Source: Thalassospira sp.
GTDB taxonomy: Bacteria > Pseudomonadota > Alphaproteobacteria > Rhodospirillales > Thalassospiraceae
Assembly (NCBI RefSeq): GCF_030690045.1
Contig: NZ_JAUYHK010000005.1
Span: 1-64,000, forward strand
Reading direction: 5' to 3'
DNA length: 64,000 nt
Under the pieces are notes generated by a model. It saw only the letters and a list, made by a program, of their open reading frames with translations. It searched no databases and was not told the origin of the DNA. Positions within the stretch are counted from its first letter, which is position 1, and each line of letters opens with the position of its first letter. Below, one piece after another: positions 16,767 to 24,598 of this stretch. The translations under genes and the position numbers were made by a program.

Positions 16767-18293
16767 TTGCTCTCATCACAGATATACGACATCGCCATCA
16801 TTGGCGGTGGCATCAATGGCACCGGAATCGCCCGCGATGCTGCTGGCCGTGGCCTTAAGGTTTTTCTTTGTGAAAAGAACGATCTGGCAAGTGCGACCTC
16901 ATCTGCCAGCACCAAGTTGATCCATGGTGGTTTGCGCTATCTGGAACATTACGAATTCCGCTTGGTCCGCGAGGCACTGATTGAGCGCGAGGTGTTGATG
17001 AACGCCGCCCCGCACATCATCTGGCCATTGCGGTTTGTCCTGCCTCATGTCCGGGGATTGCGCCCGGCATGGATGATCCGGTTGGGGCTTTTTTTATATG
17101 ACCATCTGGGTGGTCGCAAAAAACTGCCCGGTTCCGAAGGTATCCGGTTGTCCGACCATCCGGCGGGCACCCCTTTGGTTGCGGGTATGGATAAGGCTTT
17201 TGTTTATTCTGATTGCTGGGTGCAGGATGCCCGCCTTGTCGTTCTCAATGCGATGGATGCGCAGGCACGCGGTGCCGATATTCAGGTTCGAACCGAATGC
17301 ATCCGGGCGCAACGCGACAATGGTCTGTGGTCCGTCACCCTGCGCGATGCATCGGGCAATGAATACATCATAAAAGCCCGCAGTATGGTCAATGCCGCCG
17401 GTCCATGGTGCGCAGAAATGCTGGATGGCAAGATTGATGCCCATAAAAAACAGGCGATCCGTCTGGTACAGGGCAGCCACATCGTCGTACCCAAGCTGTT
17501 TGATCATGAATATTGCTATATTTTTCAAAACCCTGATGGTCGCATTGTTTTTGCCATTCCCTATGAACAGGATTTTACCCTGATCGGTACCACAGATCGC
17601 GATTATCAGGGGGATCCGGGCAAGGTCGCCATTAGCACCGATGAAATCGGCTATCTGTGCGAACTCGCCAATTCCTATTTTTCACGACAAATCACCCCTG
17701 ATGATGTGGTCTGGACCTATTCCGGGGTACGCCCGCTTTATGGTGACAGTTCCGAAGATGCATCATCAGTCACCCGCGATTACGTTTTGGAAATCGACAG
17801 CCACAACAACGATGCACCGCTTTTGAATATTTATGGCGGCAAGATCACCACCTATCGCAAACTGGCTGAATCCGCCCTTGCCAAATTATCGCCCTTTCTG
17901 GGTATTGCCGACAAGAAATGGACAAGTGGTGCCTCCTTGCCCGGCGGCGATATGCCCGGTTCTGATTTCGAGGCCTTTCATGCGGCAATGCAGCAACGAT
18001 TTCCTTGGATTCCAGCGCCTCAACTCTACCGTTATCTGCGCAATTACGGCACACTCACGACGAATATCATCGGCGGCGCCAAGGACCTTGCCGGTTTGGG
18101 GCGGCATCTGGGCGATGATGTCTATGAAAACGAACTGACATATTTGGCCGGGCGCGAATGGGCCCGCACGGCGCAAGACGTCCTGTGGCGGCGCTCCAAG
18201 CTGGGCCTGCATCTTTCGACCGACACCCAGTCTGCAATTGCGGACTGGTTCGCAAACTCCGACCACCCGATCAAAGCCGTACAGACGGTCTGA
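16767..18293 (+). CDS. glpD: glycerol-3-phosphate dehydrogenase (FAD, respiratory)
   Basis: A 508-residue membrane-associated flavoenzyme that oxidises glycerol-3-phosphate to dihydroxyacetone phosphate and reduces quinone. It begins with the FAD motif YDIAIIGGGINGTGIARDAAGRG, followed by SSASTKLIHGGLRYLEHYEF, both hallmark GlpD sequences. IGTTDRDYQGDPG and YSGVRPLYGD occur further on. The start is TTG at 16767, because GGGAGGAA lies five bases upstream and the motif begins within eight residues. It is the first gene of an operon with the glycerol ABC importer genes; the next start is 14 bases after its stop. Confidence 0.95.
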   Translation: MLSSQIYDIAIIGGGINGTGIARDAAGRGLKVFLCEKNDLASATSSASTKLIHGGLRYLEHYEFRLVREALIEREVLMNAAPHIIWPLRFVLPHVRGLRPAWMIRLGLFLYDHLGGRKKLPGSEGIRLSDHPAGTPLVAGMDKAFVYSDCWVQDARLVVLNAMDAQARGADIQVRTECIRAQRDNGLWSVTLRDASGNEYIIKARSMVNAAGPWCAEMLDGKIDAHKKQAIRLVQGSHIVVPKLFDHEYCYIFQNPDGRIVFAIPYEQDFTLIGTTDRDYQGDPGKVAISTDEIGYLCELANSYFSRQITPDDVVWTYSGVRPLYGDSSEDASSVTRDYVLEIDSHNNDAPLLNIYGGKITTYRKLAESALAKLSPFLGIADKKWTSGASLPGGDMPGSDFEAFHAAMQQRFPWIPAPQLYRYLRNYGTLTTNIIGGAKDLAGLGRHLGDDVYENELTYLAGREWARTAQDVLWRRSKLGLHLSTDTQSAIADWFANSDHPIKAVQTV

Positions 18294-18307
18294 GGAATTA
18301 ACGACAG

Positions 18308-19408
18308 ATGACCCTTAAACTCGAAAATATCAGCAAAATTGTGGGGGCCGAAACCCATATCGACGATGTGTCGATCACGCTGGAACCGGGTTCGTTCAAT
18401 GTACTGCTGGGGCGGACCCAGGCGGGCAAGACCACATTGATGCGGATCATGGCAGGACTGGAACCGCCCACCAAGGGACACATTTTTGTTGATGGTACTG
18501 ATGTTACCGGCATGGCCGTGCAAAAACGCAATGTCGCCATGGTCTATCAGCAATTCATCAATTACCCGTCGATGAATGTCTATGACAATATCGCATCCCC
18601 CTTGAAATTGCAGGGCATGGCTAAGGCCGAAATCGAGCGGCGCGTCAAATCCACCGCCGAACTTATGCATATCGAACATTTACTGGATCGCCTGCCGCAG
18701 GAATTATCGGGCGGGCAACAACAACGCACCGCCATGGCACGCGCCATGGTCAAGGATTGCACCTTGCTGTTACTGGATGAACCGCTGGTCAATCTGGATT
18801 ATAAATTGCGAGAAGAACTGCGCGCCGAAATCCCCAATCTTTTGGCCGAACGCGATACCATTGTGGTTTACGCCACCACCGAACCGATGGAAGCCCTGCT
18901 TTTGGGCGGGAAATGTGCGGTGATGCATCAGGGCTGCATGACCCAGTTCGGGCCGACCACGCAGGTTTATCACAATCCGGCCTGTGTCGAGACCGGCCTG
19001 ATTTTCTCCGATCCACCGATCAATCTGGTCGATGCCGAAGTCCGCGACGGCAATCTGTTCCTTGCCAGTGGCCATCAGGTTGCCTTGCAGGGGCATCTGG
19101 CCGGGCTCGACCGTGGCAAACATACAATCGGGGTGCGAGCCAACCATTTGTCGGTCAAAAATCCGGGCTCGCATGCCATCGCCATGCAGGGACAGGTCGA
19201 ATTGGCCGAAATCACAGGATCGGAAACCTTTGTCCATGTGCATTTCAACGATGTGTCCTGGGTGATTCAGGAAGAAGGGGTCCACAACCCTCGTCTGGGC
19301 GAAGCCATCACCTTTTATGTCGATCCAAAACGTCTGTTTGCCTTTGGCGTGAACAACCAGCTGGAAGCGGCCCCACCGGTCGCCCTTCAAAACGGCAAGG
19401 CTGCCTGA
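18308..19408 (+). CDS. glpS: glycerol ABC transporter ATP-binding protein GlpS
   Basis: A 366-residue ABC ATPase of the sugar (CUT1/MalK-like) type with a C-terminal TOBE/OB region. Walker A is GRTQAGKT (residues 35-42), the signature is LSGGQQQR (133-140) and Walker B is LLLLDEP (153-159). The switch histidine of the H-loop is replaced by Thr (VVYATTEP, about residue 191). Its partner GlpT instead has a degenerate signature, so the pair likely forms a heterodimer with one canonical ATP site. It powers import of glycerol through GlpP/GlpQ with GlpV. It is second in the operon. Confidence 0.9.
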   Translation: MTLKLENISKIVGAETHIDDVSITLEPGSFNVLLGRTQAGKTTLMRIMAGLEPPTKGHIFVDGTDVTGMAVQKRNVAMVYQQFINYPSMNVYDNIASPLKLQGMAKAEIERRVKSTAELMHIEHLLDRLPQELSGGQQQRTAMARAMVKDCTLLLLDEPLVNLDYKLREELRAEIPNLLAERDTIVVYATTEPMEALLLGGKCAVMHQGCMTQFGPTTQVYHNPACVETGLIFSDPPINLVDAEVRDGNLFLASGHQVALQGHLAGLDRGKHTIGVRANHLSVKNPGSHAIAMQGQVELAEITGSETFVHVHFNDVSWVIQEEGVHNPRLGEAITFYVDPKRLFAFGVNNQLEAAPPVALQNGKAA

Positions 19409-19425
19409 GGTCGAGGAAAGAAAAA

Positions 19426-20520
19426 ATGGCACGTATTGATCTTAAAAATCTGGCGCATTCCTATTTTCCGGACCCGAAAGGGGACGATGACTATGCGCTG
19501 CGCCGTATGGAACATGTCTGGGAAGATGGCGGGGCCTATGCCCTGTTAGGTCCGTCGGGTTGCGGCAAGACCACCCTGCTTAACATCATTTCCGGCCTGC
19601 TGCCCCCATCACACGGACAGGTTCTGTTTGATGGCAAGGACGTCACCAGACTGGCCCCGGAACAGCGCAACATCGCACAGGTGTTTCAGTTCCCGGTGAT
19701 TTACGACACCATGACGGTTTATGACAATCTGGCCTTTCCATTACGCAATCGCGGGATTGCCGAAAAAACCGTCGATGCACGGGTGCGCGAAATTGCCGGG
19801 ATGCTTGATCTGAATGGCAAACTCAAACACAAGGCACGCGGCCTTGGTGCCGACGAAAAACAAACCATTTCGCTGGGTCGCGGGCTGGTACGCGATGATG
19901 TTGCCGCCATCCTCTTTGACGAACCACTGACCGTCATCGACCCGCATCTGAAATGGGTGTTGCGCCGCAAGCTCAAGGAAATTCACAACAAGTTGCGCCC
20001 GACCATGGTCTATGTCACCCATGATCAGGTCGAAGCCCTGACCTTTGCCGACAAGGTTGTCGTCATGTATGGCGGCAAGGTCGTGCAACTGGGTACGCCG
20101 CAGGATTTGTTTGAAAACCCGGCTCATACCTTTGTCGGTTATTTCATTGGCAGCCCCGGCATGAACATCGTGCCCTGCAATCTGGAGGGCGGGGCGGCAT
20201 GGATTGATGGGCATCGCATTGCCCTGACTGACCGGCATATGAATGCCGCATCCGGGGCATCCGGGGCGGTTGAACTGGGTATCCGCCCGGAATTCCTGAC
20301 CCTTGACACCGATGCTTCCGCCAGCAATGAAGGCGGCATTCCCGTCAATATCGTCAAGGTCGAAGACCTGGGCCAATACAAGATCGCCACCACCCGGTTT
20401 GGCAATGCCGAAATGAAGGTGAAGATCGGCGAGGATCAGATGATTTCGGCACATAGCGGCGTTCTGCGGTTCCCGACAGAATGGACCAAGCTGTATGCCG
20501 ACAGTCATCTGGTCGCATAA
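19426..20520 (+). CDS. glpT: glycerol ABC transporter ATP-binding protein GlpT
   Basis: A 364-residue ABC ATPase partnering GlpS. Walker A is GPSGCGKTT (residues 42-50), Walker B is AAILFDEP (160-167) and the H-loop is intact (MVYVTHDQVEAL, His199). The signature LSGGQ is replaced by GLGADEKQ (about 139-146), a strong departure also typical of this glycerol clade. The ATG at 19426 follows GAGGAAAG; the longer open frame overlaps GlpS and was not used. Despite the symbol it is unrelated to the E. coli GlpT antiporter. Confidence 0.9.
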   Translation: MARIDLKNLAHSYFPDPKGDDDYALRRMEHVWEDGGAYALLGPSGCGKTTLLNIISGLLPPSHGQVLFDGKDVTRLAPEQRNIAQVFQFPVIYDTMTVYDNLAFPLRNRGIAEKTVDARVREIAGMLDLNGKLKHKARGLGADEKQTISLGRGLVRDDVAAILFDEPLTVIDPHLKWVLRRKLKEIHNKLRPTMVYVTHDQVEALTFADKVVVMYGGKVVQLGTPQDLFENPAHTFVGYFIGSPGMNIVPCNLEGGAAWIDGHRIALTDRHMNAASGASGAVELGIRPEFLTLDTDASASNEGGIPVNIVKVEDLGQYKIATTRFGNAEMKVKIGEDQMISAHSGVLRFPTEWTKLYADSHLVA

Positions 20521-20534
20521 GGGGGAATGGCGAA

Positions 20535-21407
20535 ATGAACAAGATTACCAATAACAAGGCCTGGTTCCTCGTCCTGCCGGTCTTTCTGATTGTCGCCATC
20601 AGCGCAATCATCCCGTTGATGACCGTCGTCAATTATTCAGTGCAGGATATTTTCGATCCGCAAACGCGGTTCTTTGTCGGCACCGAATGGTTCAAGCAGG
20701 TTCTTGAAGATACCCGCCTACATGATGCGCTGGTCCGTCAGATCATCTATACTGGCAGTATCCTTGCCATTGAAATTCCGCTGGGCATTGCGATTGCCCT
20801 GACCTTGCCGCGCAAGGGATGGGGTGTTTCGGCCTGTATGGTATTGTTGGCCCTGCCGCTTTTGATCCCGTGGAATGTTGTTGGCACCATCTGGCAGATT
20901 TTCGGTCGCGCTGATATCGGCCTTGGCGGTTATGTCATCCGGTCGCTTGGCATCAGTTACAATTACAGCCAGAACCCGATGGATGCTTGGATTACCGTTG
21001 TGGTCATGGATGTCTGGCACTGGACCAGCCTTGTCGTACTGCTGTGTTATGCCGGGTTGCGGTCAATTCCCGATGCCTATTATCAGGCGGCCAAGATTGA
21101 CGGGGCCTCGAACTGGGCGGTGTTCCGGTTCATCCAGTTACCCAAAATGCAGTCGGTTCTGGTGATTGGTGTGCTGTTGCGCTTTATGGACAGCTTTATG
21201 ATTTACACTGAACCCTTCGTCCTGACCGGCGGCGGACCGGGTAACTCCACCACCTTCCTCAGCCAATATCTGACACGAATGGCGGTCGGGCAGTTCGATC
21301 TGGGTCCGGCGGCGGCCTTCTCCATCATCTATTTCCTGATCATCCTGCTGGTTTGCTGGGTTTTCTATACCGTCGTCATGAACGCCGGAAAGCGGGAGGA
21401 ACAATAA
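20535..21407 (+). CDS. glpP: glycerol ABC transporter permease GlpP
   Basis: A 290-residue inner-membrane permease with about six transmembrane helices. The EAA loop that contacts the ATPases is visible as YYQAAKIDGASNWAVFRFIQLP (about residues 180-200). It begins MNKITNNKAWFLVLPVFLIV, with an SD (GGGGGAATGG) upstream. Fifteen bases separate it from glpT, and glpQ follows immediately. It is the MalF-like partner of GlpQ. Confidence 0.92.
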   Translation: MNKITNNKAWFLVLPVFLIVAISAIIPLMTVVNYSVQDIFDPQTRFFVGTEWFKQVLEDTRLHDALVRQIIYTGSILAIEIPLGIAIALTLPRKGWGVSACMVLLALPLLIPWNVVGTIWQIFGRADIGLGGYVIRSLGISYNYSQNPMDAWITVVVMDVWHWTSLVVLLCYAGLRSIPDAYYQAAKIDGASNWAVFRFIQLPKMQSVLVIGVLLRFMDSFMIYTEPFVLTGGGPGNSTTFLSQYLTRMAVGQFDLGPAAAFSIIYFLIILLVCWVFYTVVMNAGKREEQ

Positions 21408-21408
21408 A

Positions 21409-22212
21409 ATGCGGTTCCAGAAACGTCACATCGCACTGCTTGTTTATATTATCTTTCTGTTGCTGCCGATTTACTGGCTGTTCAACATGTCGATCAAGAC
21501 CAACACGGAAATTCTGGGCGCAATGACCCTGTTTCCTGATGCGCCGACCCTTAATAATTACCGCACGATCCTGACCGATCCGGCATGGTATTCGGGCTAT
21601 ATCAATTCGATGATCTATGTGGCGATCAATGTGGTGATCTCGCTTTGCGTCGCCCTGCCCGCCGCCTATGCCTTTTCGCGGTATAACTTTACAGGCGACA
21701 AGCATCTGTTCTTCTGGCTGCTGACCAATCGCATGGCACCACCTGCTGTTTTTCTGTTGCCGTTCTTTCAGCTGTATTCCAGCGTCAATCTGTTTGACAC
21801 CCATATTGCGGTCGCCCTGGCGCATTGCCTGTTTAATGTACCGCTGGCGGTGTGGATCCTCGAAGGGTTCATGTCCGGGATTCCCAAGGAAATCGATGAA
21901 ACCGCCTACATCGACGGTTATTCGTTCCCGCGCTTTTTCACTACAATTTTCATTCCACTGATCCGGTCCGGCATCGGGGTGACGGCGTTCTTCTGCTTTA
22001 TGTTCAGTTGGGTTGAATTGTTGCTGGCGCGTACCCTGACCTCTGTCGAGGCCAAACCGATTGCCGCCACCATGACCCGAACGGTGTCTGCATCGGGTAT
22101 GGATTGGGGTGTTCTGGCCGCAGCAGGTGTCCTGACCATCGTGCCGGGTGCACTCGTGATCTGGTTTGTACGCAATTACATCGCCAAAGGTTTCGCGATG
22201 GGTCGTGTGTAA
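21409..22212 (+). CDS. glpQ: glycerol ABC transporter permease GlpQ
   Basis: A 267-residue inner-membrane permease with about six transmembrane helices and the EAA loop EIDETAYIDGYSFPRFFTTIF (about residues 162-182). It starts one base after the glpP stop, indicating translational coupling. It is the MalG-like half of the channel. It is unrelated to E. coli GlpQ phosphodiesterase despite the symbol. Confidence 0.92.
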   Translation: MRFQKRHIALLVYIIFLLLPIYWLFNMSIKTNTEILGAMTLFPDAPTLNNYRTILTDPAWYSGYINSMIYVAINVVISLCVALPAAYAFSRYNFTGDKHLFFWLLTNRMAPPAVFLLPFFQLYSSVNLFDTHIAVALAHCLFNVPLAVWILEGFMSGIPKEIDETAYIDGYSFPRFFTTIFIPLIRSGIGVTAFFCFMFSWVELLLARTLTSVEAKPIAATMTRTVSASGMDWGVLAAAGVLTIVPGALVIWFVRNYIAKGFAMGRV

Positions 22213-22236
22213 TCGGAAAACAGGAGGATTGAAATT

Positions 22237-22509
22237 ATGACATGGATGGCCTGGACCCCGATTACGGCAGTGTTTTTCACCTGCATCATTCTGATGCTGA
22301 TTGGTATGGGCATTTGGCAGACCGTTTCGCCAACTGTGCCACGCCGGGGCTTTCTGCCTCTGATCACAACTCGCGGCGACCGGCTGTTTATCAGCCTGCT
22401 GGGGGCGGCTTATATCCATCTTGGCTGGCTGGCCGTTACCGATGCCGCCTTGTGGATAGCCTCGATCATCGCCCTGCTGTGGCTGGTTTGCATCATGCGT
22501 TGGGGATAA
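22237..22509 (+). CDS. small membrane protein, DUF2160 family
   Basis: A 90-residue protein with two or three hydrophobic segments (about residues 6-28, 48-64 and 66-86) and a short basic loop (TVPRRGFLPLITTRGDR). Proteins of this kind are regularly found between glpQ and glpV in alphaproteobacterial glycerol operons; the function is unknown, possibly a transporter accessory subunit. The ATG is preceded by AGGAGG. A stem-loop follows before glpV. Confidence 0.85.
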   Translation: MTWMAWTPITAVFFTCIILMLIGMGIWQTVSPTVPRRGFLPLITTRGDRLFISLLGAAYIHLGWLAVTDAALWIASIIALLWLVCIMRWG

Positions 22510-22518
22510 TGCCATTGC

Positions 22519-22554
22519 AAAGGGGCTGTGTTTCCTGCGGCATCAGCCCCTTTT
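22519..22554 (+). terminator. intra-operon stem-loop/attenuator before glpV
   Basis: A perfect ten-base stem, AAAGGGGCTG (22519-22528) and CAGCCCCTTT (22544-22553), with a 15-base loop, is followed by only one further T. It has the form of an intrinsic terminator but lies inside the glycerol operon, ahead of the binding-protein gene. It may allow partial read-through, or stabilise or process the mRNA. Confidence 0.6.
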
Positions 22555-22650
22555 ATCGGAATTTGCCATCACGGGTATCCGTCTTCCCCCGTTCTGGCAA
22601 ACCGGAATTCAATCCGGAAGTCAAAAGGAAGACGACCAGGGAGAAACGAT

Positions 22651-24405
22651 ATGATCGTTAAAGCCAAAGGCTCTTCTGCCGTAATCAAAGGCAGTGCTGT
22701 GGCGATTGCACTGGGGCTGGCCATTCTGGCTAACCCGGCGCAGGCCGACCAGTACACCGATGCGGCGAAGAAATGGATTGATGGCGAGTTTCAGCCATCA
22801 AGTCTCGAAAAAGATGCCCAGATGAGCGAACTTGAATGGTTCATCAAAGCGGCCGAGCCATTCCGGGGTATGGAAATCAATGTGGTGTCGGAAACCATCA
22901 CCACCCATGAATATGAATCCAAGGTTCTGGCCCAGGCATTCAGTGAAATCACGGGCATCAAGATCACCCATGATCTGATCGGCGAAGGCGACGTCATCGA
23001 AAAATTGCAGACGCAAATGCAGTCGAACCGTAATATCTATGACGCCTATATCAATGACTCGGACCTGATCGGCACCCATTCGCGTTATGATGCGGTGGTT
23101 CCGCTCAGCGATTTCATGGCCGACGAAGGCAAGGCTGTCACCTCGCCAACGCTGGACCTTGACGATTTCATTGGCCTGTCTTTCACCACTGGCCCGGATG
23201 GCAAGCTTTATCAACTTCCGGACCAGCAATTCGCCAACCTTTACTGGTTCCGCTATGACTGGTTCCAGCGCGCCGACCTTCAGGAACAGTTCAAGGCCAA
23301 ATACGGCTACGATCTGGGTGTTCCGGTCAACTGGTCGGCCTATGAAGACATCGCCGAATTCTTTACCAACGATGTCAAGGAAATCGACGGTAAAAAAGTC
23401 TATGGCCACATGGATTACGGCAAGAAAGACCCGTCGCTGGGCTGGCGCTTTACCGATGCGTGGCTGTCAATGGCCGGTGCCGGTGACAAGGGGATCCCGA
23501 ACGGCCTGCCGGTGGACGAATGGGGTATTCGCGTTGAAGGCTGTGCACCTGCCGGTTCCAGTGTTACCCGTGGTGGTGATGCCAACGGCCCGGCTGCGGT
23601 CTATTCCCTGACCAAATATATCGACTGGCTGAAAGCCTATGCCCCGCCAGAAGCCGCCGGTATGACCTTCGGCGAAGCAGGTCCGGTTCCGGCACAGGGC
23701 CAGATCGCACAGCAGATTTTCTGGTACACCGCCTTTACTGCGGACATGAACAAGGAAGGCCTGCCGGTGGTAAACGAGGATGGTACGCCGAAATGGCGTA
23801 TGGCCCCCTCGCCGCATGGCCCGTATTGGGAAGAAGGCATGAAACTGGGGTATCAGGATGTGGGTTCCTGGACCCTGATGAAATCGACCCCGCCCGAGCG
23901 CCGTCAGGCTGCGTGGCTTTATGCGCAGTTCGTCACCTCGAAATCGGTGTCGCTGAAAAAGACCCTGGTTGGCCTGACCCCGATCCGTCAGTCTGACCTT
24001 GATACGCCGGAAATGCTGGAAGCCGCCCCGAAACTGGGTGGTCTGGTTGAATTTTATCGCAGCCCGGCCCGTATTTCGTGGTCGCCAACTGGCACCAACG
24101 TTCCAGATTATCCGAAACTGGCACAATTGTGGTGGCAGAACGTTGCCGAAGCTGTGACCGGCGAACGGACCCCGCAAGAAGCCATGGATAACCTTGCCAA
24201 TTCCATGGACCGGGTAATGGAACGTCTGGAACGGGCAGGCATCGGTGGCGATTGCGCCCCGAAACTGAACGAGGAACGCGATGCGCAATACTGGTTCGAC
24301 CAGCCCGGCGCACCGAAACCGAAACTCGACAACGAAAAACCGCAGGGTGAAACCGTCAAATATGACGATCTGATCGCTGCGTGGCGTGAAGGCCGCGTCA
24401 AGTAA
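22651..24405 (+). CDS. glpV: glycerol ABC transporter substrate-binding protein GlpV
   Basis: A 584-residue periplasmic binding protein. A signal peptide covers about residues 1-28 (hydrophobic VAIALGLAILANPAQA, cleavage before DQYTDAAKKW). The long family-1-type body (ETITTHEYESKVLAQAFSEITG near the N-terminus) matches GlpV of glycerol importers, which are larger than the usual 400-residue sugar-binding proteins. The ATG at 22651 has AGGGAGAAA upstream; 41 upstream codons were excluded. It delivers glycerol to GlpP/GlpQ. It is last in the operon and followed by a strong terminator. Confidence 0.93.
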   Translation: MIVKAKGSSAVIKGSAVAIALGLAILANPAQADQYTDAAKKWIDGEFQPSSLEKDAQMSELEWFIKAAEPFRGMEINVVSETITTHEYESKVLAQAFSEITGIKITHDLIGEGDVIEKLQTQMQSNRNIYDAYINDSDLIGTHSRYDAVVPLSDFMADEGKAVTSPTLDLDDFIGLSFTTGPDGKLYQLPDQQFANLYWFRYDWFQRADLQEQFKAKYGYDLGVPVNWSAYEDIAEFFTNDVKEIDGKKVYGHMDYGKKDPSLGWRFTDAWLSMAGAGDKGIPNGLPVDEWGIRVEGCAPAGSSVTRGGDANGPAAVYSLTKYIDWLKAYAPPEAAGMTFGEAGPVPAQGQIAQQIFWYTAFTADMNKEGLPVVNEDGTPKWRMAPSPHGPYWEEGMKLGYQDVGSWTLMKSTPPERRQAAWLYAQFVTSKSVSLKKTLVGLTPIRQSDLDTPEMLEAAPKLGGLVEFYRSPARISWSPTGTNVPDYPKLAQLWWQNVAEAVTGERTPQEAMDNLANSMDRVMERLERAGIGGDCAPKLNEERDAQYWFDQPGAPKPKLDNEKPQGETVKYDDLIAAWREGRVK

Positions 24406-24421
24406 CGACCCGACTGGGGGT

Positions 24422-24453
24422 GCCGGAGGCGATTTGTCGCCTCCGGCCATTTT
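24422..24453 (+). terminator. rho-independent terminator of the glycerol operon
   Basis: An 11-base perfect stem, GCCGGAGGCGA/TCGCCTCCGGC, with a TTTG loop is followed by CATTTTCC. It begins 17 bases after the glpV stop. Confidence 0.8.
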
Positions 24454-24598
24454 CCTGATTTTCAAACGCAATATTTTCTTTTCACCATTTTAGCGGGCCT
24501 GAAACACATAATCCCGACGCCCGGCCCACCGGGCGCAACGAACCTGTATGTCTGGAATGGACTGTTGCGGCCTGCCCGCAGCAGCACGGGAGGAAAAA

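Noticed and set aside
21376..22515. 379-residue open frame antisense to glpQ and the DUF2160 gene
   Set aside because: Gln/Arg/His-rich composition typical of antisense to membrane-protein genes; glpQ and DUF2160 are well supported.
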